NCBI GenBank assembly: GCA_029863645.1
Contig: JAOTVA010000027.1
Coordinates: 1-32,160 of the forward strand
Direction of reading: 5' to 3'
DNA: 32,160 bases
DNA from: Gemmatimonadota bacterium
Lineage (GTDB): Bacteria > Gemmatimonadota > Gemmatimonadetes > Longimicrobiales > Gaopeijiaceae
In this document: in pieces, positions 9,060 to 17,142 of the stretch
How positions within the stretch are numbered: the first letter of the stretch is position 1
Layout: every line of letters starts with the position of its first letter
Notes under the pieces: generated by a model
The model's input: only the letters and a program-made list of their open reading frames with translations
What the model was told of the DNA's origin: nothing
Database searches by the model: none
Program-made: the position numbers and the translations under genes

Positions 9060-10078
9060 GAGGAGAACTGAGACAAAAAGCGGACGTCGTTCTCGAAGAA
9101 GGTGCGCAGGTCACTCACCCCGTGCTTGAGCATGGCGATACGGGCCGGACCCATGCCGAAGGCCCACCCCGTGTAGCGCTCAGGGTCGTAGCCCACGTTG
9201 GCGATCACGGCCGGATCGACCATCCCTGCACCCATAATCTCGAGCCAGTCGGTCTCCTCGCGCGTGCCATCCGGGCGCGTGATCACGCGTTTGACGTCGA
9301 CCTCGGCGCTCGGCTCGGTGAACGGGAAGAACGAGGGCCGGAAACGCACTTCCGTGTCGGGGCCCCAATAGCGCCGAGCGAACTCGGCGAGGGTGCCCTT
9401 GAAGTCCACGAACGTGACACCCTCGTCGATGACCAGCCCTTCGATCTGCATGAAGGCCGGCGTGTGCGTCGCGTCGTAGGTATCCCTGCGATAGACCCAC
9501 CCAGGAGCCACGATGCGGATCGGGGGCTCATACGCCTCCATCGTGCGGATCTGCACGGGTGAAGTGTGACTCCGCAGGAGCACCGAGTCGGTGAGGTACA
9601 GGGTGTCCTGCTCGTCCGCCGCCGGGTGGTCGAGCGGCGTGTTCAGCGCCTCGAAGTTGTACCAGACGCTGTCGGCTTCGGGGCCGCGTGCTCGGCTGAA
9701 GCCGAGGTCCCGAAAGATGTCCCAGATCTCGTCGATCGCTTGGGTGATCGGGTGGAGGCCACCCTTCCAGGGCCCACGGGCCGGAAGCGTTAGGTCTTCG
9801 CTCGACGCGGCGGACCCACCTTGAAGCGCTGCGGCGCGGGCCTCCAGGGCTTCTCCGACCACGCTCTTCACACGGTTGGCTTCCTGACCTACCGCCGGGC
9901 GTTCCTCCGCCGGCATCGACCCGAGGCCGCGCAGGATGGCGGAAATGCGCCCTTCACTGCGCCCCAGGTAGGCGATGCGTGCACCCTCGAGTGCTGACGC
10001 ATCCGCGGCCTCAGCGACGGCCTCGAGCGCCTCGGCTTCGAGGGCCCTCAGCGCATCGATGGGGCTGGTCTCACTCAT
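9056..10078 (-). CDS. pheS: Phenylalanyl-tRNA synthetase alpha subunit
   Basis: This is the catalytic subunit of PheRS, which charges tRNA-Phe with phenylalanine. The 340-residue protein has the N-terminal coiled-coil arm (about 1-90) followed by the class II core. Family landmarks are GGLHPITQAIDEIWDIF, FEALNTPLDHPA, the motif 2 region RPSFFPFTEPSAEVDV, and the motif 3 region GWAFGMGPARIAMLKHG near the C-terminus. It starts at ATG 10078, 46 nt after rplT; the spacer carries a stem-loop. It ends in a 4-nt overlap with pheT. No T-box-like leader fits in the short space before it, so it is probably expressed from the infC-operon promoter. Confidence 0.97.
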   Translation of the reverse strand: MSETSPIDALRALEAEALEAVAEAADASALEGARIAYLGRSEGRISAILRGLGSMPAEERPAVGQEANRVKSVVGEALEARAAALQGGSAASSEDLTLPARGPWKGGLHPITQAIDEIWDIFRDLGFSRARGPEADSVWYNFEALNTPLDHPAADEQDTLYLTDSVLLRSHTSPVQIRTMEAYEPPIRIVAPGWVYRRDTYDATHTPAFMQIEGLVIDEGVTFVDFKGTLAEFARRYWGPDTEVRFRPSFFPFTEPSAEVDVKRVITRPDGTREETDWLEIMGAGMVDPAVIANVGYDPERYTGWAFGMGPARIAMLKHGVSDLRTFFENDVRFLSQFSS

Positions 10079-10098
10079 CGCGCTGACGCGCCGCGAGG

Positions 10099-10121
10099 CT
10101 CTCCGTCCATGGGTCGGAGAG
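10099..10121 (-). other. Stem-loop in the rplT-pheS spacer
   Basis: The 46-nt spacer between the rplT stop and the pheS start holds a perfect 7-bp inverted repeat: CTCTCCG at 10099-10105 and CGGAGAG at 10115-10121, with a 9-nt loop. No U-run follows it on the minus strand, so it is not an ordinary intrinsic terminator. It might be an mRNA processing or stability element, or it might tune the ribosomal protein to pheS expression ratio. Only the symmetry is seen; the function is a guess. Confidence 0.4.
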
Positions 10122-10124
10122 GGT

Positions 10125-10493
10125 TCAGCTGGCCTTGGCGGCCAACCCCTCTTTGGCGCGATCGACGACGGCGGCGAATGCGTCGGGGCTACGAACGGCC
10201 AGGTCGGCGAGCGCCTTACGGTCGAGCTCGATGCCGGCTTCTTTCAGCCCGTTTATGAATCGCGAATAGGTGAGGTCGTGCTCGCGGACCGCCGCGTTGA
10301 TGCGCGCGATCCAGAGCCGCCGGAAATTCCGCTTCTTCTTCTTGCGGTCCCGGTACGCATGCTCCCACCCCTTCTCTACCGCGTCCTTGGCGGTCCGGTA
10401 GAGGTTCTTACGGCCGCCGAAGTAACCCTTGGCGGCCCTGAAGATCTTCTTCTTACGCTTATTCCGCGCTGGGGCGGAGGTCGAACGAGGCAT
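10125..10493 (-). CDS. rplT: 50S ribosomal protein L20
   Basis: L20 is an early-assembly protein of the large ribosomal subunit that binds 23S rRNA domain I. In several bacteria it represses its own operon. The 122-residue basic protein shows the family pattern: a Lys/Arg-rich N-terminal extension ([19 protein letters not shown]), [20 protein letters not shown], and the C-terminal globular part with [23 protein letters not shown]. It begins at ATG 10493, 12 nt after rpmI, within infC-rpmI-rplT. The unusual leader before infC makes L20 a plausible regulator here, as in the Bacillus L20 leader; that is inference. Confidence 0.98.
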   Translation of the reverse strand: MPRSTSAPARNKRKKKIFRAAKGYFGGRKNLYRTAKDAVEKGWEHAYRDRKKKKRNFRRLWIARINAAVREHDLTYSRFINGLKEAGIELDRKALADLAVRSPDAFAAVVDRAKEGLAAKAS

Positions 10494-10505
10494 CGGTCTT
10501 CCTCC

Positions 10506-10706
10506 TCAAGAGCCGTAGGGCAGAATGCGGTGCAAGCGCTTGGCGTCTCCGCCGGAAACCAGGTCCGGCTTACGAAGACGACGCTTACGCTTCCGCGACT
10601 TCTTGGTGAGGATGTGGCTCTTGTTGGCCCGCATCCGCTTCAGCTTGCCTGTACCGGTCACCTTCACGCGCTTCGCAGCGCCCCGGTGTGTCTTCATCTT
10701 GGGCAT
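10506..10706 (-). CDS. rpmI: 50S ribosomal protein L35
   Basis: L35 is a small basic protein of the large ribosomal subunit. The 66 residues match the family: [20 protein letters not shown] at the N-terminus, then [19 protein letters not shown] and a short C-terminus ending in RILPYGS. Length is normal. It lies between infC (43 nt upstream) and rplT (12 nt downstream) in the universal infC-rpmI-rplT order, which removes doubt. Confidence 0.98.
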   Translation of the reverse strand: MPKMKTHRGAAKRVKVTGTGKLKRMRANKSHILTKKSRKRKRRLRKPDLVSGGDAKRLHRILPYGS

Positions 10707-10749
10707 CTATCGTTCTCCGTTCCCTGGGCTCGGCCCAAGGGGCTTTTAC

Positions 10750-11262
10750 CTATTTCAATGGCGCCATGACCATGGACATCACGCGCCCTTCCATGTTCGG
10801 ATGTGACTCGACCTTGCCCACCTCGACAAGGTCTTCCGTCACACGAGCGAGAACCTCCAGTCCGATCTCGGGATGGGTGATCTGACGACCCCTGAACATC
10901 ATCGTCAGCTTCACCTTGTTCCCCTCGTCGAGGAAGCGCCGGGCGTGACCGACTTTGAACTCGTAGTCGTGTTCCTCGATGCCCGGCCGGAACTTCACTT
11001 CCTTGACTTTGATCGTGTGCTGCTTTTTCCGCGCTTCGCGGGCTGCCCTGGCCGCTTCGTACTTGAACTTCCCGTAGTCCATCATCTTGACCACGGGTGG
11101 CCGGGCCTCCGGTGCAACCTCTACCAAATCCATCCCACGCTCGGTGGCTCGTTCCCGAGCCTCGTCGATGGAGACGATGCCGATCTGTTCGCCATCGTCT
11201 TGGATGAGCCGCACAGGGCTGATCCTGATCTGGTCGTTGACGCGGACTCGCTTGTCGTTGAT
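10750..11262 (-). CDS. infC: Translation initiation factor IF-3, AUC start codon
   Basis: IF-3 binds the 30S subunit, keeps it apart from 50S and checks the start codon and initiator tRNA. The N-domain (about residues 5-75, with VNDQIRISPVRLI and DLVEVAPEARPPVVKMMDYG) and C-domain (about 85-170, with KEVKFRPGIEEHDYEFK and TMMFRGRQ) are complete. The open frame continues upstream to an ATG at 11397. That extension is not IF-3-like, runs through the terminator hairpin and would hide the ribosome site. An ideal Shine-Dalgarno AAGGAGG lies 8 nt before ATC at 11262, which gives 170 residues, the usual size. IF-3 genes are known to use AUU or AUC starts, because the factor rejects such codons and so limits its own synthesis. 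I therefore choose ATC 11262. Confidence 0.93.
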   Translation of the reverse strand: MNDKRVRVNDQIRISPVRLIQDDGEQIGIVSIDEARERATERGMDLVEVAPEARPPVVKMMDYGKFKYEAARAAREARKKQHTIKVKEVKFRPGIEEHDYEFKVGHARRFLDEGNKVKLTMMFRGRQITHPEIGLEVLARVTEDLVEVGKVESHPNMEGRVMSMVMAPLK

Positions 11263-11277
11263 CCTCGCTACCTCCTT
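11260..11277 (-). promoter_or_regulatory. infC ribosome binding site with AUC start codon
   Basis: On the minus strand AAGGAGG (11271-11277) is followed by an 8-nt spacer and ATC (11260-11262). It is among the best Shine-Dalgarno matches in the window and decides the infC start. No ATG, GTG or TTG lies in frame at a suitable distance. A strong site joined to a discriminated start codon is the known arrangement for IF-3 autoregulation. Confidence 0.88.
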
Positions 11278-11318
11278 CGTGGACGACGTTCGGGGATCAC
11301 CTGCCCCGTTCCATACAC

Positions 11319-11343
11319 AAAAAGCCCGAGACGAATCTCGGGC
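11319..11343 (-). terminator. Intrinsic terminator in the infC leader (attenuator)
   Basis: On the minus strand an 8-bp perfect stem (GCCCGAGA with TCTCGGGC, tetraloop TTCG; 11324-11343) is followed at once by TTTTT (11319-11323). This is a textbook Rho-independent terminator. It lies 57 nt upstream of the infC start. The next gene upstream on this strand, thrS, is 1.4 kb away beyond an opposing gene, so it more likely acts within the infC leader transcript than as a gene-end terminator. Confidence 0.85.
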
Positions 11344-11363
11344 CGCATGACACCTCGACCCGA

Positions 11364-11399
11364 ACGTGAGTCCGGCGCCGAGAATCGCGACCCTCACGT
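11364..11399 (-). promoter_or_regulatory. Leader stem-loop whose loop can pair with the infC terminator
   Basis: A perfect 7-bp stem on the minus strand (ACGTGAG, 11393-11399; CTCACGT, 11364-11370) encloses a 22-nt loop. The loop contains CGATTCTCGG (11378-11387), which is complementary at 9 of 10 positions to CCGAGATTCG, the 5' arm and loop of the terminator just downstream. Pairing would open the terminator and could form a pseudoknot. This is the layout of an attenuator, and the ligand could be L20 or another operon product. The pairing is seen; the regulation is inferred. Confidence 0.55.
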
Positions 11400-11603
11400 C
11401 GACTCCGGAGAGCCCTGAGGGTGGAGCCGCCGGTCAGTGCGGCTCACTTCCAGTAATGACCCCGCCGAAGCGGGAGACGCAAGATCATGCGAGCGGTTCG
11501 GGAGGTCAACGGCGGGGCAGCCTCGACCCCTCGGTCAGTCGGGAGTAGCTTTCCTATCTCGACTCCCCCAGGCGTGGGACCCAGCGGTCCGAAACATCTG
11601 ATC

Positions 11604-12716
11604 ATGCGCATGAACGTCCTCTTGGCGGCCCTTGCCTCGACCGCCCTGCTCGTCGGAGCGCCAAGCCTTCGCGCCCAGGCGCACGACGCGTCCAGGTATT
11701 GGGTCTATGTCGCAAACGAGTCGTCGGACGTGGTCTCGGTGGTCCGCTTCGATGGGCACCAAGCGGTCGAGGAGACTGCGATCCCGGTGGGCTACCACCC
11801 TACCGATATCGATGGCGCGCACGGGGTTTCCGTCTCGCCAGACGGCGAGTACTTGTACGTCTCCCTTGCCCACGGACAGCCGTACGGCCGCATCCTCAAG
11901 ATGCGGACCGGAACGAACCAGGTCGTCGACTCGATGACCGCCGGACTGTTTCCGTCCTCGATGGCCCTCACCCCGGACGGCTCGACGCTCTTCGCGTCGA
12001 ACTTCAACCTGCATGGGGACCCTGTACCCAGCATGGTGTCGGCGGTGTTCACGCCCTTGATGGCGCAGGTGGAACGGATCGAGACGTGTGTTCGGCCGCA
12101 TGGGAGCCGTGTCAGCCACGACGGCGCAAACCACTACTCTGGCTGCCTGCTCAGCGATCAGCTCGTCGAGATCTCAACGCAGAGCCTGGCGGTCACGCGT
12201 CGAATGAGCCTCACCGCAGAGCACGAAGGCCTCACCGAACAGGGGCCCTCGTCGGTGGTCGACGGAGCAGAGGCGTGTCGCCCGTCGTGGGTCGTGTTGT
12301 CGCCGGATGACCGCTGGCTGTACGTCACGTGCAACGGCCGCGGAGAGGTCCTCGAGATCGAGCGCGAGACGCTCTGGATCAAGCGCCGCTTCGCGACTGG
12401 ATTGGGCCCCTACAATGCGGACATCACTCCGGACGGATCGAGGTTGCTCGTCACGCTCAAGGGGGAGCAGGCCCTCGCGGTCATCGATTTGAAGACCGGC
12501 GCTCAGCTTCGTCTCCAAACAAGCCGGCCGGTCACCCATGGCGTCGTGGTCTCGCCGGACGGGCGCTACGCGTTCGTGTCGAATGAGGCCGTAGGAGCCA
12601 CGCGCGGCACGGTCGACGTCATCGACCTGGCTACGACACGAATCGTCGCGACCGCAGAGGTGCAGTTCCAGGCAGGCGGGATCGCGTTCTGGAAGTCGGA
12701 GTCCAGCGCTCCCTAG
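11604..12716 (+). CDS. Exported YVTN-family beta-propeller protein
   Basis: This is a 370-residue exported protein. The start ATG 11604 (or 11610) puts a signal peptide first (NVLLAALASTALLVGAPSLR, then AQA). The frame stays open to 11487, but that part is not signal-like and I leave it out. The body is built of repeats of the type SPDGEYLYVS, TPDGSTLFASN, SPDDRWLYVTCN, TPDGSRLLVT and SPDGRYAFVSN, spaced about 40-60 residues apart. These are the blades of a seven-bladed YVTN/YncE-type propeller (about residues 30-365). Such proteins bind ligands or partners in the periplasm, and the target here is unknown. It converges on thrS with only 3 nt between the stop codons and no evident terminator. 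Confidence 0.85.
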   Translation: MRMNVLLAALASTALLVGAPSLRAQAHDASRYWVYVANESSDVVSVVRFDGHQAVEETAIPVGYHPTDIDGAHGVSVSPDGEYLYVSLAHGQPYGRILKMRTGTNQVVDSMTAGLFPSSMALTPDGSTLFASNFNLHGDPVPSMVSAVFTPLMAQVERIETCVRPHGSRVSHDGANHYSGCLLSDQLVEISTQSLAVTRRMSLTAEHEGLTEQGPSSVVDGAEACRPSWVVLSPDDRWLYVTCNGRGEVLEIERETLWIKRRFATGLGPYNADITPDGSRLLVTLKGEQALAVIDLKTGAQLRLQTSRPVTHGVVVSPDGRYAFVSNEAVGATRGTVDVIDLATTRIVATAEVQFQAGGIAFWKSESSAP

Positions 12717-12719
12717 AGG

Positions 12720-14642
12720 TCAGTCCAGCGCCTTCGTCCGAATCTCCTCGACGAGCCTGGCCACGAAGTCAGCCCGCGGCATGACCTCCTGCTTCTTGCC
12801 GGCGCCCCGTTTGCGAACGGCCACTGTACCGTCGGCTGTCTCGCGCTCACCCACCACCGCCATGTAAGGGACCTTGAACGTCTCGGCCTCACGGATGCGG
12901 TAGTTCAGGGTCTCGCGTGCCTCTAGAGTCACGCGCACCCCTGCGCTCTCGAGTTCGAGCGACAGGGCCATCGCGCTCTCCTTCCATGGCTCGGAAATCG
13001 GGAGAATCCGCACCTGCTCCGGCGCGAGCCAGGTCGGGAATGCGCCCGCGTAGTGCTCGATCAGGATCCCGATGAAGCGCTCGAAGGAGCCGCAGACTGC
13101 ACGATGGATCACGACCGGGCGGTGAGGCGAATTGTCCTCGCCTACATACGTCAGATCGAAGCGCTCCGGCGCGTTGTAGTCCAGCTGAATGGTGCCGAGC
13201 TGCCAGCTCCGCCCGATCGAATCCGTCACGTGGAAGTCGATTTTCGGTCCGTAGAAGGCGCCGTCGCCGGGCTCCACCTCGTATTCCCGGCCGGTCGACT
13301 CGAGGGCCTCTTGCAGGGCGGCCTCCGCATGATCCCACAACTCGTCGCTGCCAATCCGCTGTTCGGGCCGTGTGGCGAACTTCACGGCGGACGTCATCCC
13401 GAACGCCTCATAGTGACCTAGGATGAAGTCGGTCAGGAACGCCACCTCTTCGGCGATCTGGTCCGGGCGCAGAAAGACGTGGCAGTCATCCTGAGCGAAC
13501 TGCCGCACGCGCGTCAGGCCGGAGAGCGCGCCCGACAACTCGTTGCGGTGTAGCACGTCGAGCGTCGTGTAGCGTAGCGGGAGCTCACGGTAGGAGTGTT
13601 TGGCCGACGCATAGTAGATGTAGTGCGAAGGACAATTCATTGGCTTCAGCGACACGTTGTGCTCGCCGGTCTCGTTGTCGACGACCAGGAACATGTTCTC
13701 CCGGTACTTGCCCCAGTGTCCGGACTGCTCCCATAACTCCTTCGTGTAGAGGAGCGGCGTCTTCACCTCGAGGAAGTCCCCCTGCTGACGCTCGCGCACG
13801 AAGCGCTCGAGCGTGTTGTAGAGCGTGGTCCCTCGAGGACTCCAGAACGCCGCGCCGGGCGCCACGGGGTGGAACTGGAAGAGGTCGAGTTCCCTGCCCA
13901 GTCGCCGGTGATCGCGCTTCTTGGCCTCCTCGAGCCTGTGCAGGTGCTCCTCGAGGTCCGGACCCTTGTGGAATGCAGTCCCATAGATGCGTTGCAGCAT
14001 CTGCCGGCGTTCGTCCCCGCGCCAATAGGCTCCCGCGCCTGAGAGCAGCTTGAAGTGCTTGAGCCGTCCCGTACTCGGTAGGTGCGGCCCTTTGCACAGG
14101 TCGAGGAACGGTCCGTTCTCGTAGACAGTGATGACCTCCGAGTCGTCGAACTCCTCGAGGCGCTCCAGCTTCAGCGGATCGTCGCTGAAGAGCTCGCGCG
14201 CTTCGTCCTTGGTTACGCGTCGCCGCGTGAACGGCTCATCGGCGGCCACCACCTCCGCCATCTTCTTCTCGAAGACTTCCAGGTCCTCAGGCGTGAACGG
14301 CGCCTCGACATCGAAGTCGTAGTAGAAGCCGTCTTCAATAGCCGGACCGAACCCTATCGCGGCACCAGGGCGCAGCTCTCGCACGGCGGTCGCCAGGATA
14401 TGCGCTGCCGAGTGCCTCAAGACCGCCAGCGCCGCCGGATCTCTCTCGGTGAGGATCTGTAGCTTGGCGTCCGATTCGATCGGCTCCATCAGGCCGATCG
14501 TCTCTCCGTTCACCACGGCCGCGAGGGCGGCCTTGGCTAGCCCCGGGCCAATCGACGCGACAACGTCCGCGGCGGTGGCGCCCTTCTCGAACTGAAGGAC
14601 CTTCCCGTCGGGCAACGTGATGTTGATCGGGTCGCTGGCCAT
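12720..14642 (-). CDS. thrS: Threonyl-tRNA synthetase
   Basis: ThrRS charges tRNA-Thr and edits mis-attached serine. The full-length 640-residue protein has an N-terminal TGS domain (about 1-63) and the editing domain with the HSAAH motif (about residue 77 on). The linker segment LDLCKGPHLPSTGRLKHFKL follows. The class II core has WSPRGTTLYNTLERF (motif 1 region), the zinc-ligand segment PMNCPSHY, RNELSGALSGLTRVRQFAQD (motif 2) and HRAVCGSFERFIGIL (motif 3). The anticodon-binding domain is at about 540-635. The 80-nt space upstream is too short for a T-box leader. The gene lies downstream of the YcxB-like and kinase genes on the same strand and may share their transcript. Confidence 0.97.
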   Translation of the reverse strand: MASDPINITLPDGKVLQFEKGATAADVVASIGPGLAKAALAAVVNGETIGLMEPIESDAKLQILTERDPAALAVLRHSAAHILATAVRELRPGAAIGFGPAIEDGFYYDFDVEAPFTPEDLEVFEKKMAEVVAADEPFTRRRVTKDEARELFSDDPLKLERLEEFDDSEVITVYENGPFLDLCKGPHLPSTGRLKHFKLLSGAGAYWRGDERRQMLQRIYGTAFHKGPDLEEHLHRLEEAKKRDHRRLGRELDLFQFHPVAPGAAFWSPRGTTLYNTLERFVRERQQGDFLEVKTPLLYTKELWEQSGHWGKYRENMFLVVDNETGEHNVSLKPMNCPSHYIYYASAKHSYRELPLRYTTLDVLHRNELSGALSGLTRVRQFAQDDCHVFLRPDQIAEEVAFLTDFILGHYEAFGMTSAVKFATRPEQRIGSDELWDHAEAALQEALESTGREYEVEPGDGAFYGPKIDFHVTDSIGRSWQLGTIQLDYNAPERFDLTYVGEDNSPHRPVVIHRAVCGSFERFIGILIEHYAGAFPTWLAPEQVRILPISEPWKESAMALSLELESAGVRVTLEARETLNYRIREAETFKVPYMAVVGERETADGTVAVRKRGAGKKQEVMPRADFVARLVEEIRTKALD

Positions 14643-14721
14643 GGTCGAATCGGGGTTGCTGGCGGTTGGGTTGGGAATCTCGAACCGCAGGCCCCAAGAT
14701 CAAAGGCTCAGACGGCCCTCA

Positions 14722-15333
14722 TCAGTGGCCTTCGTCCGTGGACGCCGGGGCGCTGGGCGGGTTCGGTCCAGCTGATATGCGTTCCGCATCGGCCCGTTCG
14801 CGGAGCGCATAGAAGGCGTCGCTGAAGCTTCGTAACGACGCCGAGTCCCGGAAGGCGGAGTGCGGAATGGGCAGAAGGGAGTTCGGGCCCGTGTAGACCA
14901 AGAAGGCTCCATCTCCCTCCTCGACCCGTTCAATGGCCGACCAGCGGGTCAGCCACTCATATCCGTCCGTGATGTCCAGCATGCCCTCTGGCCGCAGCTC
15001 CACCCGGTGCGGGCCGAACATTCCATTGGCGATGCCGCTCTTGGCGTACTGCGTGATCTGCTTTCGTCGGGACGCGCGCAGCAGCGGGTTCATCATGGAC
15101 AACACGATGCTGCCGGCTGCGAGCCAAATGACCGCCGCCGTCGCTGCGCCGTCGAGGAGGCTGAGGAGCGCCGCCAGAACCATCAAGGCGCCGAACAGGA
15201 TCTTCACGTTGCGGGTCGCTTCACGCACCTGGGCCGACTGGGCCGAGTGCTGGATGCTCACCTCGACCCACTCTTCGGGCGTGAGCTCGAACTCGACCGT
15301 AACAAGCCCTTCTTCCGCGCCGGGTGTGGTCAC
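14722..15333 (-). CDS. YcxB-like membrane protein
   Basis: This 203-residue protein has two adjacent membrane helices (about residues 44-63 and 66-84) following an N-terminal cytosolic stretch (VTVEFELTPEEWVEVSIQHS). A C-terminal beta-rich domain (about 105-180) has the pattern of the YcxB-like family: WSAIERVEEGDGAFLVYTG, then a LPIPHSAFRD box and a phenylalanine-rich end. No enzymatic motif is visible, and the role of the family is unknown to me. Its start ATG overlaps the stop of the Ser/Thr kinase gene by 4 nt, so the two are co-translated and may act together at the membrane. thrS follows 80 nt downstream. Confidence 0.7.
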   Translation of the reverse strand: MTTPGAEEGLVTVEFELTPEEWVEVSIQHSAQSAQVREATRNVKILFGALMVLAALLSLLDGAATAAVIWLAAGSIVLSMMNPLLRASRRKQITQYAKSGIANGMFGPHRVELRPEGMLDITDGYEWLTRWSAIERVEEGDGAFLVYTGPNSLLPIPHSAFRDSASLRSFSDAFYALRERADAERISAGPNPPSAPASTDEGH

Positions 15334-17039
15334 GAGTAATCCAAAATGAGCTCGACGGAGCCGCCCGGGAATTCGACGACGTCTCCGTCGAAGAACAGTT
15401 CAGAGCCCTCCTGACAGTCACCGTCCCCGCTCAGGTCAATGCAGATGCCGTCGTCGCGGAAGAGCCCGTCGTGACCGACCATCTCGAAGGCCGAGGCTGC
15501 AAACTCGTTCCCTCCGAGGGCAAGTACGCCAGCGAAATGATTCCGCGAGTAGAAGCGGCCACGGCTGGGCTGTTCCGCGTCGTCTTCGTCGAACCATACC
15601 CACAGGTGGTAGGGACGGATCGCGGGCTCGCCGGAAGGGCCAACCACCTCCACATCGAGCGAGGTCTGGGTGGCCAGAATCATGCCCGTGCCTTCATTGA
15701 AGTGCGGCACGCCGTCATCGGACAGGTCCTCGTTGTTGTTGCTGTCGACGTGCAGGGCCCAGCTACCGGCATCTCCTACGAGCGCAAACGAGAAGGTACG
15801 GTCCGCCCCGTTGCCCATCGCGAAGTAGCCGAAGTAGATGTCGGAGCCCGGACCACCGAGGTCGGCGGGCAGACGAAGGTCCTCGCGGGGCTCACGCGCG
15901 AGCCCGGGCAGCGCCGTCTGCGAGACGCTCCGACCCATGGGCCAGCCCGTCGCCACGTAGCGGAAGTCGCGGTCGAGGTCGATGCGCAGGACGCCTTCCG
16001 TGGGCTGTACGGGCGGGCGTGGACGCGACCCGCCAGCCGCGGCCCTCGGGGGGCTGACACGCACTATAGCGTCTTGCGAGAAAGAGGAGTTCGGAGCCGA
16101 TAGTAGCCCCCACGTGACCGAGCCACCCACGAGGGTCGCGAAGACCACAAGGGCTGCGAAGGCCTTACGCCATGCGTGTACGCCGATGCGAATCGCCGGC
16201 ATCAACGGGCTCGCCAGGTGCATGACCAGCTCCTCAGCCGACTCGTGCCGGTCCTCCGGGGCCGGCTCGATCATACGTTCTATCACGCTGGCAAAGTGCT
16301 CCGAGACGTTCACGTGGGGACGGAAGTCCAACCATACTCCCCGCCGCGGAATCTCAGTCGGCTCTTTGTGCGAAAGGATGAACACGAGGGTCATCCCGAG
16401 GGCATAGAAGTCCGACTGCGGAACCGCTCTCGCCTCGTACTGCTCGATAGGCATGTAGCCGTAGGTACCGACGATCGTCTTGCCGTCGAGCACGTCACCG
16501 CCGATCGCATTCCGCACGGACCCGAAATCGACGAGGTGGACCCCTCCGGCGGGGTCGAGGATGACGTTCCTCGGCTTGATGTCGCGGTGAATCAGCGGCG
16601 GTGAGCGACCGTGCAGATGTTGGAGGATCTCCGCGATCTGCGCGCAGATGTCGCGGGCCTCGTCCTCCGTGAAGTGCTTCCCTTCCTCGACCAACGCCTG
16701 CAGCGTCTTGCCCTCGACATACTCCTGGACCGTGTACAGACGCGTATCGCCGTCGACAGTCTCCGTGAAATGATCGATGAACTGAGGGATGCCGGAGTGC
16801 TCGAGGTGTGCCAGCACCCGGGCCTCCCGCTCGAACAGCTCGATGAGCTTCGTGAAGTCGTCCGGGTCGAACGAGTGGGTCTCCTTGCTCCGCACCACCG
16901 CGCCCACTGCGAGCGTCTTGATGACGCACGGCTTGCCCGTCTGGACGTCCCTCGCGAGATACGTCGCCGAGCCGTCGCGGCCGCCGAGCAACGTGCCTAA
17001 TGCGTACCGTCCGCGGAGCAGGTCCGATCGGTCGCTCAT
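15330..17039 (-). CDS. Transmembrane Ser/Thr protein kinase with acidic outer domain
   Basis: This 569-residue protein begins with a Hanks-type kinase domain (about 11-275). Visible are the ATP lysine Lys41 in CVIKTL, the alpha-C acidic cluster near 70-72, the catalytic IHRDIKPRN (150-158) and VDFGSV (170-175), and the activation segment GTYGYMPIEQY. The glycine loop LLGGRDGSATYLA departs from the usual GxGxxG. A single membrane helix (about 293-313) leads to a Pro-rich linker and a C-terminal outer domain of about 230 residues. That domain holds two Asp/Asn-rich segments (DSNNNEDLSDDG and DLSGDGDCQEGSE) that look like calcium-binding loops. It may sense an outside ligand and signal inward; the ligand is unknown. 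It overlaps the YcxB-like gene by 4 nt and is divergent from the sugar dehydrogenase gene. Confidence 0.88.
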   Translation of the reverse strand: MSDRSDLLRGRYALGTLLGGRDGSATYLARDVQTGKPCVIKTLAVGAVVRSKETHSFDPDDFTKLIELFEREARVLAHLEHSGIPQFIDHFTETVDGDTRLYTVQEYVEGKTLQALVEEGKHFTEDEARDICAQIAEILQHLHGRSPPLIHRDIKPRNVILDPAGGVHLVDFGSVRNAIGGDVLDGKTIVGTYGYMPIEQYEARAVPQSDFYALGMTLVFILSHKEPTEIPRRGVWLDFRPHVNVSEHFASVIERMIEPAPEDRHESAEELVMHLASPLMPAIRIGVHAWRKAFAALVVFATLVGGSVTWGLLSAPNSSFSQDAIVRVSPPRAAAGGSRPRPPVQPTEGVLRIDLDRDFRYVATGWPMGRSVSQTALPGLAREPREDLRLPADLGGPGSDIYFGYFAMGNGADRTFSFALVGDAGSWALHVDSNNNEDLSDDGVPHFNEGTGMILATQTSLDVEVVGPSGEPAIRPYHLWVWFDEDDAEQPSRGRFYSRNHFAGVLALGGNEFAASAFEMVGHDGLFRDDGICIDLSGDGDCQEGSELFFDGDVVEFPGGSVELILDYS

Positions 17040-17142
17040 GGAACCTCGCGTGTCGAGGAGGAGCTAAGAGGAAGTTTGGCCATCTACCGTGAAGCGACAA
17101 GCAAAACGTTTCCCGCGGCACGATTCCTACTACCGTTCAAGC

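Noticed and set aside
11263-11397. N-terminal extension of infC to ATG 11397
   Set aside because: The extension is not IF-3-like and its coding would cover the terminator hairpin; the strong Shine-Dalgarno points to ATC 11262.
11487-11603. N-terminal extension of the YVTN propeller
   Set aside because: It would bury the signal peptide; ATG 11604 gives a normal exported protein.
14643-14721. T-box leader before thrS
   Set aside because: Only 80 nt, no specifier loop, T-box sequence or terminator seen.
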